Shown: one piece after another, positions 20,061-28,462 of the stretch
How positions within the stretch are numbered: the first letter of the stretch is position 1
Layout of the letters: every line of letters begins with the position of its first letter
Source: Pseudomonas sp. ACN8
GTDB taxonomy: Bacteria > Pseudomonadota > Gammaproteobacteria > Pseudomonadales > Pseudomonadaceae
Assembly: GCF_002303925.1 (NCBI RefSeq)
Contig: NZ_MRCS01000060.1
Span: 1 to 36,157 of the forward strand
Direction: 5' to 3'
DNA length: 36,157 nucleotides
Program-made: the position numbers and the translations under genes
The notes under the pieces: model-generated
What the model was told of the DNA's origin: nothing
Database searches by the model: none
What the model saw: the letters and a program-made list of their open reading frames with translations, nothing else

Positions 20061-20696
20061 ATGACTATTGGTGTAGTCGGTCGTAAATGCGGTATGACCC
20101 GTATTTTCACCGAAGAAGGTGTCTCCATTCCGGTCACGGTCATTGAGATCGAACCGAATCGCGTCACCCAGTTCAAAACTGAAGAGACCGATGGCTATCG
20201 TGCAGTGCAAGTCACTGTCGGCGAGCGTCGTGCTTCGCGTGTAACAGCAGCTCAGGCTGGCCACTTCGCTAAAGCGAACGTTGCCGCTGGTCGTACCGTA
20301 ATGGAATTCCGCCTTGAAGAAGGCGAGTACCAGGCCGGCGATCTGATCAACGCTGAAATCTTCGCCGCTGGTCAACTGGTTGATGTAACCGGTCAGTCCA
20401 AGGGTAAAGGCTTCCAGGGTACGATCAAGCGTTGGAATTTCCGCGGGCAAGATAACACCCACGGTAACTCCGTATCCCACCGCGTTCCAGGCTCTATCGG
20501 CCAGTGCCAGACTCCTGGTCGTGTATTCAAGGGCAAAAAAATGTCCGGTCATATGGGCGCTGAGCGCGTGACCGTGCAGTCCCTCGAAGTAGTGCGCGTG
20601 GACGCTGAACGCAATCTGTTGTTGGTCAAGGGCGCTGTTCCTGGCGCTACTGGCGGCAACTTGGTTGTACGTCCAGCAGCCAAGGCTCGCGGTTAA
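20061..20696 (+). CDS. rplC: 50S ribosomal protein L3
   Basis: L3 (211 residues) nucleates 50S assembly, and its extension reaches the peptidyl transferase centre. The ATG at 20061 gives MTIGVVGRKCGMTRIFTEEG, the family N-terminus, and follows atgaggt. In-frame starts further upstream would add a non-conserved extension. The globular signature and loop GQDNTHGNSVSHRVPGSIGQ, including the methylated Gln region, are intact. Confidence 0.96.
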   Translation: MTIGVVGRKCGMTRIFTEEGVSIPVTVIEIEPNRVTQFKTEETDGYRAVQVTVGERRASRVTAAQAGHFAKANVAAGRTVMEFRLEEGEYQAGDLINAEIFAAGQLVDVTGQSKGKGFQGTIKRWNFRGQDNTHGNSVSHRVPGSIGQCQTPGRVFKGKKMSGHMGAERVTVQSLEVVRVDAERNLLLVKGAVPGATGGNLVVRPAAKARG

Positions 20697-20708
20697 GGGG
20701 AAGCTGAC

Positions 20709-21311
20709 ATGCAATTAAATGTAAATGACGCTCAAGCGATCGAAGTTTCCGAACTGACATTTGGCGGCGAATTCAACGAGACGCTGGTTCACCAAGCAGT
20801 CGTAGCCTACATGGCTGGCGGTCGTCAGGGTTCCAAGCAGCAAAAGACCCGTTCCGACGTTCGTGGTGGCGGTAAGCGCCCATGGCGTCAGAAAGGTACT
20901 GGCCGTGCTCGTGCCGGTACTATCCGTAGCCCAATCTGGCGTGGCGGCGGTACCACTTTCGCAGCTCGTCCTCAGGATCACTCCCAGAAGCTGAACAAGA
21001 AGATGTATCGCGCAGCAATGCGTTCCATCCTTGCTGAGCTGGTGCGTACTGATCGTCTGGTCGTGGTTCAGGATTTCGCCGTTGAAACGCCGAAAACCAA
21101 AGACCTGCTGGGCAAACTGAACAACATGAGCCTGACCGACGTTCTGATCGTGTCCGACGCTGTTGATCAGAACCTGTACCTGGCTGCTCGTAACCTGCCA
21201 CACGTAGATGTACGTGACGTGCAAGGTTCCGATCCAGTTAGTCTGATCGCATACGACAAGGTGTTGATCACCGTGTCGGCCGTGAAGAAATTCGAGGAGC
21301 TGCTGGGATGA
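20709..21311 (+). CDS. rplD: 50S ribosomal protein L4
   Basis: L4 (200 residues) lines the exit tunnel with L22. The tunnel loop ([20 protein letters not shown]) shows no obvious macrolide-resistance change. In E. coli L4 also represses the S10 operon via its leader; the short leader here makes that mechanism doubtful. The rplW ATG lies within its stop (ATGA overlap), so they are coupled. Confidence 0.97.
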
Positions 21312-21607
21312 ACCAGGAACGCGTATTTAAAGTTCTGCTTGGCCCGCACGTTTCCGAGAAGGCTACGGTTCTGGCAGACAAGAAAGGCCAGTTCGTTTTC
21401 AAGGTTGCTACCGACGCAACCAAGCTGGAAATCAAGAAGGCCGTCGAAAGCCTGTTCAGCGTGAAAGTAGAGCGTGTTACTACCCTGAATGTTCTGGGTA
21501 AGAGCAAGCGCACTGCTCGCGGTCTGGGCAAGCGTAATGACTGGAAGAAGGCAGTTATCTCCCTTCAGCCAGGCCAAGATCTCGATTTCAGCAGCAGTGC
21601 TGAGTAA
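21308..21607 (+). CDS. rplW: 50S ribosomal protein L23
   Basis: L23 (99 residues) sits at the tunnel exit and is the docking site for trigger factor and SRP. It begins [20 protein letters not shown] and has the basic loop [20 protein letters not shown]. It starts in a four-base overlap with rplD; rplB follows after 14 bases. Confidence 0.97.
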
Positions 21608-21621
21608 GGAAGGGGTGCATC

Positions 21622-22446
21622 ATGGCAATCGTTAAATGCAAACCGACTTCCCCTGGCCGCCGTTTTGTGGTCAAGGTGGTCAACCAGGAGCTGCATAAAG
21701 GCGCTCCTCACGCACCGCTGCTCGAGAAGAAATCGAAGACTGGTGGTCGTAACAACAATGGCCGTATTACCACTCGTCACATCGGTGGTGGTCATAAGCA
21801 GCATTACCGTATGGTCGATTTCCGTCGCAACGACAAAGATGGCATCGTCGCCACTGTCGAGCGTATCGAATACGATCCAAACCGTACTGCTCACATCGCA
21901 CTGCTCTGCTACGCAGACGGCGAGCGCCGCTACATCATCGCCCCTAAAGGCGTGAGTGCTGGCGACCAGCTGATCGCAGGCGCTCTGGCTCCAATCAAGC
22001 CAGGCAACGCCCTGCAACTGCGCAACATTCCAGTCGGTTCTACCGTACACGGCATCGAATTGAAGCCAGGTAAAGGCGCTCAGATCGCTCGTTCCGCTGG
22101 TGCTTCGGCTCAGCTGATCGCTCGTGAAGGCGTGTACGTTACCCTGCGTCTGCGTTCCGGTGAAATGCGTAAAGTCCTGGCTGAATGCCGTGCGACCCTG
22201 GGCGAAGTCTCGAACTCCGAGCACAGCCTGCGTTCGCTGGGTAAAGCTGGTGCCAAACGCTGGCGTGGCGTTCGCCCAACCGTTCGTGGTGTTGCCATGA
22301 ACCCGGTTGACCACCCACATGGTGGTGGTGAAGGTCGTACCTCTGGTGGTCGTCATCCGGTATCGCCATGGGGCTTCCCGACTAAGGGCGCGAAGACTCG
22401 TGGTAATAAGCGTACCGACAAAATGATCGTCCGTCGTCGCAAGTAA
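21622..22446 (+). CDS. rplB: 50S ribosomal protein L2
   Basis: L2 (274 residues) binds 23S rRNA near the peptidyl transferase centre and is needed for subunit association and activity. It starts MAIVKCKPTSPGRRFVVKVV. The conserved C-terminal MNPVDHPHGGGEGRTSGGRH contains the functionally important His. Its C-terminus is strongly basic. It is an S10 operon member in standard order. Confidence 0.98.
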   Translation: MAIVKCKPTSPGRRFVVKVVNQELHKGAPHAPLLEKKSKTGGRNNNGRITTRHIGGGHKQHYRMVDFRRNDKDGIVATVERIEYDPNRTAHIALLCYADGERRYIIAPKGVSAGDQLIAGALAPIKPGNALQLRNIPVGSTVHGIELKPGKGAQIARSAGASAQLIAREGVYVTLRLRSGEMRKVLAECRATLGEVSNSEHSLRSLGKAGAKRWRGVRPTVRGVAMNPVDHPHGGGEGRTSGGRHPVSPWGFPTKGAKTRGNKRTDKMIVRRRK

Positions 22447-22462
22447 ATAGAGGGATACGACA

Positions 22463-22738
22463 GTGCCACGTTCTCTGAAAAAAGGTCCTTTTATCGATCT
22501 TCACCTACTGAAGAAGATCGAAGTGGCGGCGGAAAAGAACGATCGCAAACCGGTGAAAACCTGGTCGCGTCGTTCGATGATCCTGCCACAAATGGTCGGT
22601 CTGACCATCGCAGTACACAACGGTCGTCAGCACGTCCCAGTTCTCGTGAACGAAGACATGGTCGGCCACAAACTGGGCGAGTTCGCCGGTACCCGCACTT
22701 ATCGCGGGCACGTGGCAGACAAGAAAGCCAAGCGTTAA
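22463..22738 (+). CDS. rpsS: 30S ribosomal protein S19
   Basis: S19 (91 residues) forms the 30S head complex with S13 and contacts the A-site tRNA region. The GTG start at 22463 follows gagggat and yields MPRSLKKGPFIDLHLLKK, the family N-terminus. The signature HKLGEFAGTRTYRGHVADKK is present near the C-terminus. Confidence 0.97.
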   Translation: MPRSLKKGPFIDLHLLKKIEVAAEKNDRKPVKTWSRRSMILPQMVGLTIAVHNGRQHVPVLVNEDMVGHKLGEFAGTRTYRGHVADKKAKR

Positions 22739-22749
22739 GGGGTTAGGAA

Positions 22750-23082
22750 ATGGAAGTAGCCGCTAAGTTGTCGGGCGCTCGAATCTCCGCCCAGAAAGCC
22801 CGCTTGGTCGCCGACCAGATCCGCGGGAAGAAGGTGGGCGAAGCGCTCAACCTGTTGGCTTTCAGCAGTAAGAAAGCCGCCGAGATCATGAAGAAAGTGC
22901 TGGAGTCGGCCGTAGCCAACGCCGAGCATAACGAAGGCGCAGACGTTGATGACCTGAAGGTCAGCACTGTTTTCGTCAACGAAGGGCGTTCGCTGAAGCG
23001 CATCATGCCACGTGCCAAAGGCCGTGCTGATCGCATCGTCAAGCGGTCTTGCCATATCACTGTCAAGGTTGCTGACAAGTAA
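22750..23082 (+). CDS. rplV: 50S ribosomal protein L22
   Basis: L22 (110 residues) extends a beta-hairpin into the exit tunnel. It begins [20 protein letters not shown]. The hairpin tip region [20 protein letters not shown] is conserved and shows no visible deletion of the kind linked to macrolide resistance. It starts 11 bases after rpsS. Confidence 0.97.
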
Positions 23083-23095
23083 CGGAGTCGAAGAG

Positions 23096-23782
23096 ATGGG
23101 TCAGAAAGTACATCCCATTGGCATTCGCCTGGGAATCGTCAAGGAGCACACCTCCGTCTGGTACGCAGACGGTCGGACTTATGCGGACTATTTGCTCGCA
23201 GATCTGAAGGTGCGTGAGTATCTCCAAGACAAACTAAAAAGCGCGTCCGTAAGCCGTATCGATATCCATCGTCCGGCCCAAACTGCACGTATCACCATCC
23301 ACACCGCTCGTCCAGGTATCGTTATCGGGAAGAAAGGTGAAGATGTTGAGAAACTGCGTCAGGACCTGACCAAGCAAATGGGTGTGCCTGTGCACATCAA
23401 TATCGAAGAGATCCGCAAGCCGGAACTCGACGGTATGCTGGTTGCGCAGAGCGTAGCTCAGCAGCTGGAGCGTCGCGTAATGTTCCGTCGCGCTATGAAG
23501 CGCGCCGTACAGAACGCCATGCGCATTGGTGCCAAAGGCATCAAAATCCAAGTGAGCGGTCGTCTCGGCGGTGCTGAAATTGCACGTACTGAATGGTATC
23601 GCGAAGGTCGTGTGCCATTGCACACCCTGCGTGCCGACATCGACTATGCCAACTACGAAGCTCACACCACTTACGGTGTGATCGGTGTAAAGGTTTGGAT
23701 CTTCAAAGGCGAAGTAATTGGTGGTCGCCAAGAAGAACTGAAACCACAAGCACCAGCGCCTCGTAAAAAAGCTGCTAAGTAA
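23096..23782 (+). CDS. rpsC: 30S ribosomal protein S3
   Basis: S3 (228 residues) lies at the mRNA entry site. It has an N-terminal KH domain (RPGIVIGKKGEDVEKLRQDL carries the GxxG-type loop) and a C-terminal S3 domain. The ATG at 23096, after acggag, gives MGQKVHPIGIRLGIVKEHTS, the canonical start; longer frames would run into rplV. The C-terminus is Lys/Pro-rich. Confidence 0.97.
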   Translation: MGQKVHPIGIRLGIVKEHTSVWYADGRTYADYLLADLKVREYLQDKLKSASVSRIDIHRPAQTARITIHTARPGIVIGKKGEDVEKLRQDLTKQMGVPVHINIEEIRKPELDGMLVAQSVAQQLERRVMFRRAMKRAVQNAMRIGAKGIKIQVSGRLGGAEIARTEWYREGRVPLHTLRADIDYANYEAHTTYGVIGVKVWIFKGEVIGGRQEELKPQAPAPRKKAAK

Positions 23783-23794
23783 GGGGTACGCCAA

Positions 23795-24208
23795 ATGTTG
23801 CAACCAAAGCGTACGAAGTTCCGCAAGCAAATGACTGGTCACAACCGTGGCCTGGCATTGCGCGGTAGCAAAGTCAGCTTCGGCGAGTTCGCGCTGAAGT
23901 CTGTTGCTCGTGGTCGTCTCACCGCTCGTCAGATCGAGTCAGCGCGTCGTGCTCTGACCCGTCACGTAAAACGTGGCGGCAAGATCTGGATCCGTGTATT
24001 CCCGGACAAGCCTATTTCCAAGAAGCCACTCGAAGTTCGGATGGGTAAAGGTAAGGGTAACGTCGAATACTGGGTTGCCCAGATTCAGCCAGGCAAAGTC
24101 CTGTATGAAATCGAGGGTGTTTCTGAAGAGCTGGCGCGTGAGGCTTTCGCCCTGGCTGCTGCAAAGCTGCCGCTCGCCACCTCCTTTGTTAAACGGACGG
24201 TGATGTGA
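23795..24208 (+). CDS. rplP: 50S ribosomal protein L16
   Basis: L16 (137 residues) organises the A-site region of the 50S and is needed for late assembly. It begins [20 protein letters not shown]. It carries the conserved [20 protein letters not shown] and ends [13 protein letters not shown]. Its TGA stop shares a base with the rpmC ATG (TGATG). Confidence 0.97.
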
Positions 24209-24399
24209 TGAAAGCGAATGAACTTCGTGAAAAATCCGCACAGCAGCTGAACGAGCAACTGCTCGGCTTGCTGCGCGACCAGTTCAATCTGCGTATGCAG
24301 AAAGCAACTGGCCAGTTGGGGCAGTCTCATCTGCTCTCGCAAGTTAAGCGTGACATCGCTCGCGTGAAGACTGTGCTCAACCAGCAGGCAGGTAAGTAA
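24208..24399 (+). CDS. rpmC: 50S ribosomal protein L29
   Basis: L29 (63 residues) is a small helical protein next to L23 at the tunnel exit. The ATG at 24208, overlapping the rplP stop by one base, gives [20 protein letters not shown], the known N-terminus. A GTG at 24205 would add one residue and is less likely. rpsQ follows after two bases. Confidence 0.95.
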
Positions 24400-24401
24400 T
24401 C

Positions 24402-24668
24402 ATGGCTGAAGCCGAAAAAACTGTCCGTACGCTGACTGGCCGTGTTGTCAGCGACAAGATGGACAAAACCATCACCGTTCTGATCGAGCGTCGCGTTAAG
24501 CACCCGATCTACGGTAAATACGTTAAGCGTTCGACTAAGCTGCACGCGCACGACGAAACCAATCAGTGCCACATCGGCGACAAAGTCACTATTCGTGAAA
24601 CTCGTCCTTTGGCCAAGACCAAGTCTTGGGCGCTGGTTGATGTTCTCGAACGCGCTGTGGAAGTCTAA
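24402..24668 (+). CDS. rpsQ: 30S ribosomal protein S17
   Basis: S17 (88 residues) is an early-assembly OB-fold protein that binds 16S rRNA. It begins MAEAEKTVRTLTGRVVSDKM. The signature GDKVTIRETRPLAKTKSWAL is intact. It ends the rplP-rpmC-rpsQ tightly packed group. Confidence 0.97.
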   Translation: MAEAEKTVRTLTGRVVSDKMDKTITVLIERRVKHPIYGKYVKRSTKLHAHDETNQCHIGDKVTIRETRPLAKTKSWALVDVLERAVEV

Positions 24669-24691
24669 GGACTAGGGGTCGGAGAAATTAT

Positions 24692-25060
24692 ATGATTCAG
24701 ACTCAATCCATGCTCGATGTGGCCGATAACAGCGGCGCTCGCCGTGTTATGTGCATCAAGGTGCTGGGTGGCTCCCATCGTCGTTACGCTGGTATCGGTG
24801 ACATCATCAAAGTTACCGTGAAGGAAGCAATTCCTCGCGGTAAAGTGAAAAAAGGCCAAGTGATGACTGCTGTTGTAGTCCGCACTCGTCACGGCGTACG
24901 TCGTGCTGATGGCTCCATTATCCGCTTTGATGGCAACGCTGCTGTTCTTCTGAACAACAAGCAAGAGCCGATCGGCACCCGTATCTTTGGGCCAGTGACC
25001 CGTGAACTTCGTACTGAGAAGTTCATGAAGATCGTCTCGCTCGCCCCAGAAGTGCTGTAA
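24692..25060 (+). CDS. rplN: 50S ribosomal protein L14
   Basis: L14 (122 residues) is at the subunit interface with L19 and is the docking site for RsfS. It begins MIQTQSMLDVADNSGARRVM and contains the family signature in that stretch. It is the first gene of the classical spc operon. I see no terminator or clear promoter in the 23-base gap after rpsQ, so S10 transcription probably continues through it. Confidence 0.97.
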   Translation: MIQTQSMLDVADNSGARRVMCIKVLGGSHRRYAGIGDIIKVTVKEAIPRGKVKKGQVMTAVVVRTRHGVRRADGSIIRFDGNAAVLLNNKQEPIGTRIFGPVTRELRTEKFMKIVSLAPEVL

Positions 25061-25071
25061 GGAGATCCGAC

Positions 25072-25386
25072 ATGCAAAAGATTCGTCGTGACGACGAGAT
25101 CATCGTGATCGCCGGCAAAGACAAAGGTAAGCGCGGTAAGGTGCTTAAGGTTCTCGCTAACAACCGTTTGGTTATTGGTGGTCTGAACCTGGTCAAGCGT
25201 CATACCAAGCCTAACCCGATGTCGGGCGTGCAGGGCGGTATCGTCGAAAAAGAAGCTCCACTGGATGCTTCTAACGTCGCCATTTTCAACGGCGAAACCA
25301 ACAAGGCTGACCGCGTTGGTTTCAAAGTAGAAGACGGCAAGAAAATTCGTGTCTTCAAGTCGACCCAAAAAGCGGTTGATGCTTGA
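25072..25386 (+). CDS. rplX: 50S ribosomal protein L24
   Basis: L24 (104 residues) is an early 50S assembly protein with an N-terminal KOW motif (DDEIIVIAGKDKGKRGKVLK). The loop VKRHTKPNPMSGVQGGIVEK is also conserved. It follows rplN by 11 bases and precedes rplE by 22. Confidence 0.97.
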   Translation: MQKIRRDDEIIVIAGKDKGKRGKVLKVLANNRLVIGGLNLVKRHTKPNPMSGVQGGIVEKEAPLDASNVAIFNGETNKADRVGFKVEDGKKIRVFKSTQKAVDA

Positions 25387-25408
25387 ACACTGCTAGGTAG
25401 ATGAGACC

Positions 25409-25948
25409 ATGGCACGACTAAAAGAGATTTACCGGAAGGAAATTGCTCCGAAACTTAAGGAAGAACTTAAGCTTTCGAACGTGATGGAAGTTCCGCGCGT
25501 TACCAAAATCACCCTGAACATGGGTCTGGGCGAAGCGATCGGCGACAAAAAAGTCATCGAGCACGCTGTTGCTGACCTGGAAAAGATCACCGGCCAGAAA
25601 GTCGTTGTGACCTACGCTCGCAAATCCATCGCTGGCTTTAAAGTCCGTGAAGGTTGGCCGATCGGCGTCAAAGTGACCCTGCGCCGTGAGCGTATGTACG
25701 AGTTCCTGGATCGTCTGCTGTCGATCTCCCTGCCTCGGGTTCGCGACTTCCGCGGCCTGAATGCCAAGTCCTTCGATGGTCGTGGCAACTACAGCATGGG
25801 CGTGAAAGAGCAGATCATCTTCCCGGAAATCGACTACGACAAGATCGATGCTCTCCGCGGTCTGGACATCACCCTGACCACCACTGCCAAGAACGATGAT
25901 GAAGGCCGCGCTCTGCTGCGTGCGTTCAAATTCCCGTTCCGCAACTGA
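25409..25948 (+). CDS. rplE: 50S ribosomal protein L5
   Basis: L5 (179 residues) binds 5S rRNA and contacts the P-site tRNA and S13 in an inter-subunit bridge. It begins MARLKEIYRKEIAPKLKEEL. The conserved VTKITLNMGLGEAIGDKK and YSMGVKEQIIFPEIDYDK blocks are present. In E. coli the S8 regulatory site lies near this gene; I could not identify one confidently here. Confidence 0.97.
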   Translation: MARLKEIYRKEIAPKLKEELKLSNVMEVPRVTKITLNMGLGEAIGDKKVIEHAVADLEKITGQKVVVTYARKSIAGFKVREGWPIGVKVTLRRERMYEFLDRLLSISLPRVRDFRGLNAKSFDGRGNYSMGVKEQIIFPEIDYDKIDALRGLDITLTTTAKNDDEGRALLRAFKFPFRN

Positions 25949-25961
25949 TTGGAGTAGGACC

Positions 25962-26267
25962 ATGGCCAAGATGAGCATGAAAAACCGCGAGCTGAAGCGT
26001 CAGCTCACGGTTGCCAAGTACGCCAAGAAGCGTGCAGCACTGAAAGCTATCATCGTTGATCTGAACGCAAGTCCAGAAGCGCGTTGGGAAGCTACAGTAG
26101 CCCTGCAGAAGCAGCCACGTGACGCAAGCGCTTCGCGCATGCGTAACCGCTGCCGCCTGACCGGTCGTCCACACGGCGTTTACCGCAAGTTCGGCCTCGG
26201 CCGTAACAAGCTGCGTGAAGCTGCCATGCGTGGTGACGTACCGGGTCTGGTTAAAGCCAGCTGGTAA
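25962..26267 (+). CDS. rpsN: 30S ribosomal protein S14 (zinc-free type)
   Basis: S14 (101 residues) is a 30S head protein near the A and P sites. It is the long form lacking the CxxC zinc motifs: only one Cys is present, in RMRNRCRLTGRPHGVYRKFG. The ATG at 25962, after ggagtagg, gives MAKMSMKNRELKRQLTVAKY. Upstream in-frame ATGs would overlap rplE. It is the last gene before an internal terminator and promoter. Confidence 0.96.
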   Translation: MAKMSMKNRELKRQLTVAKYAKKRAALKAIIVDLNASPEARWEATVALQKQPRDASASRMRNRCRLTGRPHGVYRKFGLGRNKLREAAMRGDVPGLVKASW

Positions 26268-26289
26268 GTACTGTCAAAGTCTCGGTGTC

Positions 26290-26307
26290 CAGGATCGCAA
26301 GATCCTG
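26290..26307 (+). other. Small GCAA-tetraloop hairpin after rpsN
   Basis: caggatc/gatcctg is a perfect 7-bp stem capped by a GNRA (gcaa) tetraloop. It lies just upstream of the larger terminator hairpin. It may be a stability or protein-binding element of the rpsN 3' end. Confidence 0.45.
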
Positions 26308-26328
26308 ACCACCGGTGGCCTTGAATCT

Positions 26329-26360
26329 GAATCAAGCCCCTTTTGGGGCTTGATTCATTT
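26329..26360 (+). terminator. Strong hairpin terminator inside the spc cluster
   Basis: A perfect 12-bp stem gaatcaagcccc/ggggcttgattc with a TTTT loop is followed by atttc. It lies between rpsN and rpsH. Its 3' arm contains the -35 element of the next promoter. The T tract is weak, so termination may be partial. Confidence 0.65.
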
Positions 26361-26378
26361 CTGGGGTGTGTCTAGAAT
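26350..26378 (+). promoter_or_regulatory. Internal promoter for rpsH and downstream spc genes
   Basis: TTGATT (26350-26355), a 17-bp spacer and TAGAAT (26373-26378) are followed by a G/C-rich discriminator (acccggc). It overlaps the upstream hairpin and would start a leader of about 90 bases before rpsH. Confidence 0.65.
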
Positions 26379-26476
26379 ACCCGGCTCGCCTGAGCCCGTG
26401 TTTTTCATGCTCGGAGATTCTCGGCGACACGTAATAGCCGCAAGGCTAATTTTTTTGTATTAGGAGCGTCTAGCCC

Positions 26477-26869
26477 ATGAGTATGCAGGACCCGTTAGCG
26501 GACATGCTAACTCGTATCCGTAATGCCCAGATGGCTGAAAAGTCCGTCGTAAGCATGCCATCTTCCACGTTGAAGGTAGCTGTTGCCAAAGTCCTGAAGG
26601 ACGAAGGTTACATTGCGGGTTATCAGATCAGCAGCGAAATCAAACCACTGCTGTCCATCGAGCTGAAGTACTTCGAAGGCCGTCCGGTTATCGAAGAAGT
26701 GAAGCGCGTTAGCCGTCCAGGCCTGCGTCAGTACAAGTCCGTCGATGATCTGCCAAAAGTTCGTGGCGGTCTCGGTGTGTCTATCGTCTCCACCAACAAG
26801 GGTGTGATGACTGATCGTGCTGCGCGCGCTGCCGGTGTCGGCGGCGAAGTTCTTTGCACTGTGTTCTAA
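26477..26869 (+). CDS. rpsH: 30S ribosomal protein S8
   Basis: S8 (130 residues) binds the central domain of 16S rRNA and regulates the spc operon in E. coli. It begins MSMQDPLADMLTRIRNAQMA. The signature GVSIVSTNKGVMTDRAARAA is at the C-terminal end. It has a 209-base upstream spacer containing a terminator and promoter, unusual inside this otherwise tightly packed cluster. rplF follows after 12 bases. Confidence 0.97.
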   Translation: MSMQDPLADMLTRIRNAQMAEKSVVSMPSSTLKVAVAKVLKDEGYIAGYQISSEIKPLLSIELKYFEGRPVIEEVKRVSRPGLRQYKSVDDLPKVRGGLGVSIVSTNKGVMTDRAARAAGVGGEVLCTVF

Positions 26870-26881
26870 GGGGGGATAAGC

Positions 26882-27415
26882 ATGTCTCGCGTCGCTAAGA
26901 ACCCCGTTAAGCTGCCAGCCGGTGTCGAAGTAAAATTCGCAGGCCAACAGCTTTCGGTGAAGGGTGCCAAGGGCACTCTCGAACTGAACATCCATTCGTC
27001 CGTTGAGATCGTTGAAGAAGCTGGTGAGCTGCGTTTCGCTGCTCGCAATGGCGATCAACAGACTCGCGCAATGGCTGGTACCACTCGTGCGTTGGTAAAC
27101 AACATGGTCCAAGGCGTAAGCCAAGGCTTCGAGCGCAAGCTCCAGCTGGTCGGTGTTGGTTACAAAGCGCAAGCAAAAGGCACAGTGCTGAACCTGGCTC
27201 TTGGCTTCTCGCACCCAGTGGATTACGAACTGCCGGAAGGCATCACCGCTGAGACTCCTAGCCAGACCGATATCCTGATCAAGGGCATCGACAAGCAGCT
27301 GGTAGGTCAAGTGGCCGCCGAGATCCGCGACTTCCGTCCACCAGAGCCGTACAAAGGCAAAGGTGTGCGCTACGCGGACGAAGTCGTCCGTCGTAAAGAA
27401 GCCAAGAAGAAGTAG
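26882..27415 (+). CDS. rplF: 50S ribosomal protein L6
   Basis: L6 (177 residues) lies near the factor-binding site and the sarcin-ricin loop. It shows two repeated L6 domains and begins MSRVAKNPVKLPAGVEVKFA. The C-terminal signature FRPPEPYKGKGVRYADEVVR is intact. It is a spc cluster member in standard order, with rplR 10 bases downstream. Confidence 0.97.
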   Translation: MSRVAKNPVKLPAGVEVKFAGQQLSVKGAKGTLELNIHSSVEIVEEAGELRFAARNGDQQTRAMAGTTRALVNNMVQGVSQGFERKLQLVGVGYKAQAKGTVLNLALGFSHPVDYELPEGITAETPSQTDILIKGIDKQLVGQVAAEIRDFRPPEPYKGKGVRYADEVVRRKEAKKK

Positions 27416-27425
27416 GGCATAGCAA

Positions 27426-27776
27426 ATGACCGACAAAAAAGTTACTCGACTGCGTCGCGCTCGCAAAGCACGCCTGAAAATGCACGAACTCGAAGTCGTG
27501 CGTCTCTGCGTGTTCCGCTCTTCGCAGCACATCTACGCCCAGGTCATTTCGGCCGACGGCAACAAAGTCCTGGCAAGCGCCTCGACTTTGGATAAAGAAC
27601 TGCGTGATGGTGCCACCGGCAACATCGACGCGGCCACTAAGGTTGGCCAGCTGGTCGCTACGCGTGCTAAGGCCGCTGGCGTCTCGCAAGTGGCTTTCGA
27701 CCGCTCTGGCTTCAAGTACCACGGCCGCGTTAAAGCGCTGGCTGATGCTGCTCGTGAAGCTGGGCTGGAGTTCTAA
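27426..27776 (+). CDS. rplR: 50S ribosomal protein L18
   Basis: L18 (116 residues) binds 5S rRNA with L5 and L25. The basic N-terminus (KKVTRLRRARKARLKMHELE) precedes the rRNA-binding core. The C-terminal FDRSGFKYHGRVKALADAAR is the family signature. rpsE follows after three bases. Confidence 0.97.
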   Translation: MTDKKVTRLRRARKARLKMHELEVVRLCVFRSSQHIYAQVISADGNKVLASASTLDKELRDGATGNIDAATKVGQLVATRAKAAGVSQVAFDRSGFKYHGRVKALADAAREAGLEF

Positions 27777-27779
27777 GTT

Positions 27780-28280
27780 ATGTCAAATAACGACCAAAAG
27801 CGCGACGAAGGCTACATCGAGAAGCTGGTTCAAGTTAACCGCGTAGCCAAAACCGTTAAAGGCGGCCGTATCTTCACTTTCACCGCGTTGACCGTGGTTG
27901 GTGATGGTAAGGGCCGTGTTGGCTTCGGCCGTGGCAAGTCGCGTGAAGTGCCTGCTGCGATCCAGAAGGCAATGGAAGCTGCTCGCCGCAACATGATCCA
28001 GGTTGATCTGAACGGCACTACTCTGCAGTACGCAATGAAGTCCGCTCACGGCGCTTCGAAGGTGTACATGCAGCCTGCTTCTGAAGGTACCGGTATCATC
28101 GCTGGCGGCGCTATGCGTGCTGTCCTCGAAGTTGCCGGCGTTCAGAACGTTCTGGCCAAGTGCTACGGCTCGACTAACCCTGTAAACGTGGTTCACGCCA
28201 CTTTCAAGGGTTTGAAAGCAATGCAGTCTCCTGAATCCATTGCCGCCAAGCGTGGCAAAAGCGTCAAGGAGATCTTCTGA
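27780..28280 (+). CDS. rpsE: 30S ribosomal protein S5
   Basis: S5 (166 residues) affects decoding fidelity and mRNA unwinding. The spectinomycin-linked loop KTVKGGR (24-30) is wild type. The double-stranded RNA-binding-like N-domain ([20 protein letters not shown]) and the C-domain are intact. rpmD begins two bases after its stop. Confidence 0.97.
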
Positions 28281-28282
28281 TC

Positions 28283-28459
28283 ATGGCTACCGTAAAAGTA
28301 ACGCTGATCAAAAGTATGACCGGCCGCATCCCTAACCACAAACTGTGCGTTAAGGGTCTGGGTCTGCGTCGCATCGGTCACACTGTAGAAGTCCAGGATA
28401 CTCCCGAGAATCGCGGGATGATCAACAAGGCTTACTACATGCTGCGTGTCGAGGGTTAA
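28283..28459 (+). CDS. rpmD: 50S ribosomal protein L30
   Basis: This short gene (58 residues) encodes L30, a peripheral 50S protein. It starts [20 protein letters not shown]. The conserved [20 protein letters not shown] follows, and the gene ends in AYYMLRVEG. It sits between rpsE (two-base gap) and rplO (three-base gap), exactly as in other gammaproteobacteria. Confidence 0.96.
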
Positions 28460-28462
28460 TCG

